This document shows, in pieces, positions 5,740 through 8,964 of a DNA stretch of 8,964 nucleotides. The notes under the pieces were generated by a model. The model searched no databases. It worked only from the letters and a program-made list of their open reading frames with translations, and was not told the DNA's origin. Position 1 is the first letter of the stretch. Each line of letters starts with the position of its first letter. The stretch comes from Brachyspira pilosicoli (GTDB taxonomy: Bacteria > Spirochaetota > Brachyspiria > Brachyspirales > Brachyspiraceae). The position numbers and the translations under genes were made by a program. The stretch covers positions 1 to 8,964 of the forward strand of contig NZ_SRZM01000012.1 in NCBI RefSeq assembly GCF_019402445.1. The letters run 5' to 3'.

Positions 5740-7095
5740 TTATTGTTCAGTAAAAAAAGCCTTATAAACAGCATTAATAGCCTTATTCAAATCTTTTTCT
5801 TTAACACCTATCATAATACTAGCTTCACTAATACTCTGATTAAGCATTTCAATATTGACATTTGCCTTCTCAATAGCATTCATAGCCCTAGCAGAAATGC
5901 CAACAACCTCCTGCATTCCCTCTCCTACAAGCATTACTAAAGCCAACTCATTATCAAAGAAAACATTATCCACATTAAGCTCATCGCGTACCCTCTCATA
6001 AATACGTTTCTCTTTCTCTTTTGTTAAAGTAGAACCTCTAACTATTACAGATATATTATCTATACCAGAAGGAGCGTGCTGATATGGTATACCTTCATCT
6101 TCTATTATACCCAATAATTTTCTGCCAAAACCAACTTCTCTATTCATAAGATATTTACTAACATAAAGACAAGAGAAGTCAGATTCTCCAGAAACACCGA
6201 CAACAGGATTTTTTAATTTATCTCTCTGTGCAACTATTCTAGTACCTTTTGAAGCAGTGTTATTGGTATTAAGTATATGAACAGGTATATTAGCCTCATA
6301 AACAGGCTGAAGTGCCTCTGCATGAAGAACATTAAAACCACCATAACTAAGTTCTCTCATTTCTCTGTATGTAAACTCATCTATAAGTTTAGGATTATCC
6401 ACTATACTAGGAGAAGCAGCCAAAACTCCATCTACATCAGTAAAGTTCTCATATACTTCAGCATTCACTGCCTTAGCAAGTATAGAACCTGTAATATCGC
6501 TTCCACCTCTTGGGAAAGTTACAACATCTCCCTTTTGTGTATATCCAAAAAATCCAGGGAAAACCACTATAGCACTTTCATCTTTTAATTTAGCTAGATT
6601 CTTATAAGAAACATCAAGTACAGCAGCATTTCCAAACTCTTCTGATAATAATAGCCCAGCATCTTTAGGATTAACATATTTTGCCTCTACTCCTAAACTA
6701 TTAATATATGAAGCTACTACCTTAGCATTAATATCCTCACCTAGTGCCTTAACTCCATCTGTAAACTTTATAGCAATGCTTCTATCTTCTGATATTCTCT
6801 TTTTTATGTCTTTATCAATCTCTTCTAAAAGAGAATGTGATAAACCTAAATCATCTATTATACTTTTAAATCTCTCTAATATTATCTTTAATTCATGATT
6901 ACCGTCTTTTCCAGCAAGTATTGCATCGGCAAGTGCTATAAGTAAATCGGTAACCTTTGTATCTTCTTTTACCCTCTTACCAGGTGCAGAAACTACAACT
7001 ATTCTTCTATCTTTATCAGATAAAACTATATCTACAACTTTTTTTATTTGTACAGCATTAGCAAGCGAAGAGCCACCAAATTTTGCTACTTTCAT
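5740..7095 (-). CDS. lysC: Aspartate kinase, monofunctional YclM-type
   Basis: Aspartokinase phosphorylates L-aspartate with ATP, the first step towards diaminopimelate/lysine, methionine and threonine. The 451-residue protein starts with KFGGSS at 5-10, the family's nucleotide/substrate motif. It continues with VVVSAPGK (33-40), the substrate-binding GED segment (119-121), RGGSDITGS (196-204) and FTDVDG (218-223). YGGFNVLHAEAL (251-262) is the usual region ending the kinase domain. The C-terminal region holds two ACT domains, about 297-370 and 385-450, which normally carry feedback inhibition. Overall sequence, length and the opening 'SAPGKR..EDTKVTDLL' resemble the Bacillus YclM type rather than the shorter LysC alpha/beta type. 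No fused homoserine dehydrogenase is present. The effector (lysine, threonine or other) cannot be told from here. A strong GGAGG lies 10 nt before the ATG. It is the first gene of a leftward operon with the DUF4234 and PepSY-like genes. Base composition is less extreme than its neighbours, as expected for a conserved enzyme. Confidence 0.95.
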   Translation of the reverse strand: MKVAKFGGSSLANAVQIKKVVDIVLSDKDRRIVVVSAPGKRVKEDTKVTDLLIALADAILAGKDGNHELKIILERFKSIIDDLGLSHSLLEEIDKDIKKRISEDRSIAIKFTDGVKALGEDINAKVVASYINSLGVEAKYVNPKDAGLLLSEEFGNAAVLDVSYKNLAKLKDESAIVVFPGFFGYTQKGDVVTFPRGGSDITGSILAKAVNAEVYENFTDVDGVLAASPSIVDNPKLIDEFTYREMRELSYGGFNVLHAEALQPVYEANIPVHILNTNNTASKGTRIVAQRDKLKNPVVGVSGESDFSCLYVSKYLMNREVGFGRKLLGIIEDEGIPYQHAPSGIDNISVIVRGSTLTKEKEKRIYERVRDELNVDNVFFDNELALVMLVGEGMQEVVGISARAMNAIEKANVNIEMLNQSISEASIMIGVKEKDLNKAINAVYKAFFTEQ

Positions 7096-7137
7096 TATTT
7101 ACTATCCTCCGTAAAAAACACAAAAATATTACTATTT

Positions 7138-7166
7138 ATAATAACATAAATAATACTTTTATTCAA
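7138..7166 (-). promoter_or_regulatory. Probable sigma-70 promoter of the aspartokinase operon
   Basis: On the minus strand, TTGAAT lies at 7166-7161 (4 of 6) and TATTAT at 7143-7138 (5 of 6), separated by 17 bp. Transcription would start near 7131, about 35 nt before the ATG at 7095, leaving room for the GGAGG ribosome binding site. It is weaker than the other promoters in this window. Inferred from consensus matching in very AT-rich DNA. Confidence 0.5.
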
Positions 7167-7206
7167 TTATCAATTATAAAATTAATTAAAATAATAATAC
7201 GGAATT

Positions 7207-7234
7207 TTGTATTTAATAATTAATAAATTATATT
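7207..7234 (+). promoter_or_regulatory. Weak candidate promoter for the 537-residue protein gene
   Basis: TTGTAT at 7207-7212 (3 of 6) and TATATT at 7229-7234 (5 of 6) are spaced by 16 bp, as in the other promoters here. The leader to the ATG at 7324 would be about 83 nt. In DNA this AT-rich such matches arise easily, so this is only the best of several poor candidates. Confidence 0.25.
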
Positions 7235-7323
7235 AAGAATAGAGAATATATTTTCATAATTTAATTATATAACTAAAATGACGAAAATAATTAATTGTAA
7301 TAGCGGTTTAGAGTATATAAAAT

Positions 7324-8937
7324 ATGATAAGCATTAAAAGAAGACGTCAAATAAAAGCGACTATTATAGTATCTTCAATACTAATAATAATTTTAGCTGT
7401 AGGGCTTATAATAGGATACTATCCTTTTGGACTACATCAAAAAAATATGAGAAATATTAATATGCCCAAAGATAGTATTATGTATATAAGTGCTAAAAGT
7501 ATAAATGAAAGTATATCAAAATTTACTAGCTCTGTATATGCTTATAGGATTTCTCATGATGAATCGATGTATGATTTTTCTATAATGATAAAAACTATTG
7601 ATGCTTTCTTTTATAATTTAAAAAATAATTCAAATTTCTTTATAAAACAATTTTCTAAAATTTTAACTTCTAGAAATGCCTCCATACTTCTATGGAAATA
7701 TAATAATAATCTTTCAAATTCAGAATTATTGTATTTCTTTGATGTAGGTAAAATTAATACTTTTTTAGCAAATACTTTTTTTAATTTGAAAACGGTAAAT
7801 ATAGGCACTGTAAAATATGAAATAAAAAAAGAAGTGTATAATAATTATAAAGTATTTGGACTAATAAATGATAAGCCATTAATTTATTTTTCTTTTTATA
7901 ATGGTATTGTAATAATCAGCAAAAATTATCCAAGTATAAAAAAAATTATAGATTTCTTTGATGCTAAAGCTGGAAATTTTGAAAATATCAGTATATTACA
8001 AAACTCATCATTAAATTATAATCCCGATATTTCTTTTTATATAAATAAAAAATTATTTGATGATAATAAATGCGAAGGCTCTATGCTGTTTAATCCAATA
8101 AAATATTTTAAAGATGTTTATAACATATATGGAAATATAAAACTATATGATGATAATGGCAAAATGGATATTTTTGTTGATTATCAATATGGAGGCTCTG
8201 ATAAATTTGAACTTTATAATTTAAATAAACAAAATAATATACAAAATTATTTGCCTTATCAAAATACAGTTGTTTATTTATCATTAAAATCTTATATTTC
8301 AGGACTATATCCTATTATATATAATGATTTGAAAAATGATGATAATACAAAAATAAAAAGAGAATTGTTAAACCTATTTAATAAGATGAATAACAAATAT
8401 TCTTTTTTAAGTATTATTAGTGATTTGTATGGAGAGATGGCATTAGCTTATATAGAATCAAGCAAAATAATTTATCCTGTTATGATATTTAATATAGAAA
8501 ACTATGATAATATATTGCCAAAATTAGAAAATGAATTATTAAAGAAATATATTAACATTACAAAGTCAGAGAAAAATTATAATAATAGTTATATATATTC
8601 TTATACTTTTCCTAACGGTTCATCGTTGTATTATACATTTATAGATAAAATATACTTTTTTAGTGAAAACATTAGGGCTATAGAAACAACAATAAATAAT
8701 ATAAACAGTCAAAAAACTCTAAATGAAATAACAAAGAAGATAGATGATGATAATCCAAACTATATATTTACAATACAATTAGAAAAAGCAAATAGTATAC
8801 TAAAATATTTTAATGTACCTCTTAGAAATTGGAGCTATCCTAATAATTTAGTAATAGGAAGCAGTGTAAACTCAAATTACACACATATAAATATAAGCTT
8901 TGATGCAAATTTCAGAAAATTAAAAAATAATCAATAG
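7324..8937 (+). CDS. Membrane-anchored extracytoplasmic protein with two-fold internal repeat, DUF3352-like
   Basis: I do not recognise this gene with certainty. The 537-residue protein has a short basic cytoplasmic tail (KRRR at 5-8), one membrane helix (about 12-33) and a large domain outside the inner membrane. That domain appears to be two copies of one unit, about 47-290 and 310-530. MPKDSIMYISAKS (47-59) matches LPYQNTVVYLSLKS (310-323). YNNYKVFGL...FYNGIVIISKNYPSIKKIID (172-210) matches YNNSYIYSY...FIDKIYFFSENIRAIETTIN (419-458). NPDISFYI (233-240) matches NPNYIFTI (477-484). Each unit ends in an alternating strand (MDIFVDYQY and HINISFDANF). This resembles DUF3352-type proteins, which open with 'LP.dt..yl', but that link is tentative. 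The start is constrained: an in-frame TAA lies at 7318-7320, two codons before the ATG, which begins the anchor correctly. The ribosome binding site is poor (AGAG near 7310-7313). The reading frame is intact and ends 27 bp before the window edge. Confidence 0.75.
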   Translation: MISIKRRRQIKATIIVSSILIIILAVGLIIGYYPFGLHQKNMRNINMPKDSIMYISAKSINESISKFTSSVYAYRISHDESMYDFSIMIKTIDAFFYNLKNNSNFFIKQFSKILTSRNASILLWKYNNNLSNSELLYFFDVGKINTFLANTFFNLKTVNIGTVKYEIKKEVYNNYKVFGLINDKPLIYFSFYNGIVIISKNYPSIKKIIDFFDAKAGNFENISILQNSSLNYNPDISFYINKKLFDDNKCEGSMLFNPIKYFKDVYNIYGNIKLYDDNGKMDIFVDYQYGGSDKFELYNLNKQNNIQNYLPYQNTVVYLSLKSYISGLYPIIYNDLKNDDNTKIKRELLNLFNKMNNKYSFLSIISDLYGEMALAYIESSKIIYPVMIFNIENYDNILPKLENELLKKYINITKSEKNYNNSYIYSYTFPNGSSLYYTFIDKIYFFSENIRAIETTINNINSQKTLNEITKKIDDDNPNYIFTIQLEKANSILKYFNVPLRNWSYPNNLVIGSSVNSNYTHINISFDANFRKLKNNQ

Positions 8938-8964
8938 CACTATTTAAAATTATAAATTATAATT

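Larger units (their letters stand above)
7096..7323. other. Divergent intergenic region between the aspartokinase and the 537-residue protein gene
   Basis: This 228-bp spacer is extremely A+T-rich. It holds the aspartokinase promoter and ribosome binding site at its left end and, presumably, the start signals of the rightward gene. I see no lysine riboswitch, T-box or leader-peptide-like structure before the aspartokinase: the predicted leader is only about 35 nt, too short for either. An imperfect palindrome lies at 7197-7212 (ATAC...GTAT, 6 of 8 pairs matching), between the two sets of promoter elements. Confidence 0.7.

Noticed and set aside
5743..5940. 65-residue open frame on the + strand
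   Set aside because: Antisense to the conserved ACT region of the aspartokinase, with no coding-like features of its own.
6277..6588. 103-residue open frame on the + strand
   Set aside because: Antisense to the aspartokinase catalytic domain; composition is that of a shadow frame.
7096..7137. Lysine riboswitch or T-box before the aspartokinase
   Set aside because: The predicted leader is about 35 nt with no conserved riboswitch elements; even the full spacer shows only AT-rich sequence.
7290..7323. TTGTAA-17-TAAAAT promoter just before the 537-residue protein gene
   Set aside because: Transcription would begin after the ATG at 7324 and would miss the membrane anchor; no later start makes sense of the protein.
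7611..7808. 65-residue open frame on the - strand
   Set aside because: Antisense to the 537-residue protein gene, with no start signals or domain.
8938..8964. Repeated AAATTATAA at the window end
   Set aside because: Short, all A/T and at the edge; too little sequence to call a terminator or promoter.

Overview
The window looks like chromosome from a very AT-rich, Gram-negative-type (diderm) bacterium, most likely a spirochaete of the genus Brachyspira. This assignment is from my own recognition, not a search. It rests on three things: the strong A+T bias in both genes and spacers, a 'MKKI...' exported outer-membrane-type barrel protein beside a chemoreceptor, and normal use of TGG for tryptophan with no sign of UGA recoding, which argues against mycoplasmas. 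No tRNA, rRNA, CRISPR array, insertion sequence or phage gene is visible.

Layout: positions 1-3540 read rightward. A complete dCache-type methyl-accepting chemotaxis protein (55-1896) has its own promoter. It is followed by a secreted beta-barrel-like protein of unrecognised family (1964-3070), behind a perfect-consensus sigma-70 promoter, and a small exported PepSY-like protein (3121-3540), probably cotranscribed with the barrel gene. From 3537 to 7095 everything reads leftward. In transcription order these are a YclM-type aspartokinase (7095-5740), a DUF4234 membrane protein (5711-5217), a second PepSY-like protein (5164-4736), and an MGDG-synthase/UgtP-type glycolipid glycosyltransferase (4649-3537) with its own perfect-consensus promoter. 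A 228-bp divergent spacer (7096-7323) separates the aspartokinase from a rightward gene (7324-8937). That gene encodes a membrane-anchored 537-residue protein made of two tandem copies of one fold, resembling DUF3352.

The genes do not form one obvious pathway. Apart from the aspartokinase, every product is predicted to act at or across the cell envelope: receptor, outer-membrane protein, two periplasmic PepSY-like proteins, membrane protein, glycolipid synthase and anchored extracytoplasmic protein. The two PepSY-like genes are paralogues on opposite strands that bracket the glycosyltransferase, and one of them ends tail-to-tail with it, overlapping by 4 bp. I found no convincing evidence of a new defence, mobile or RNA-based system. 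The most useful leads are the PepSY pair around the glycosyltransferase, the unknown barrel protein, the two-fold repeat in the 537-residue protein, and a shared promoter design (16-bp spacer, inverted repeats centred on the -10 element).
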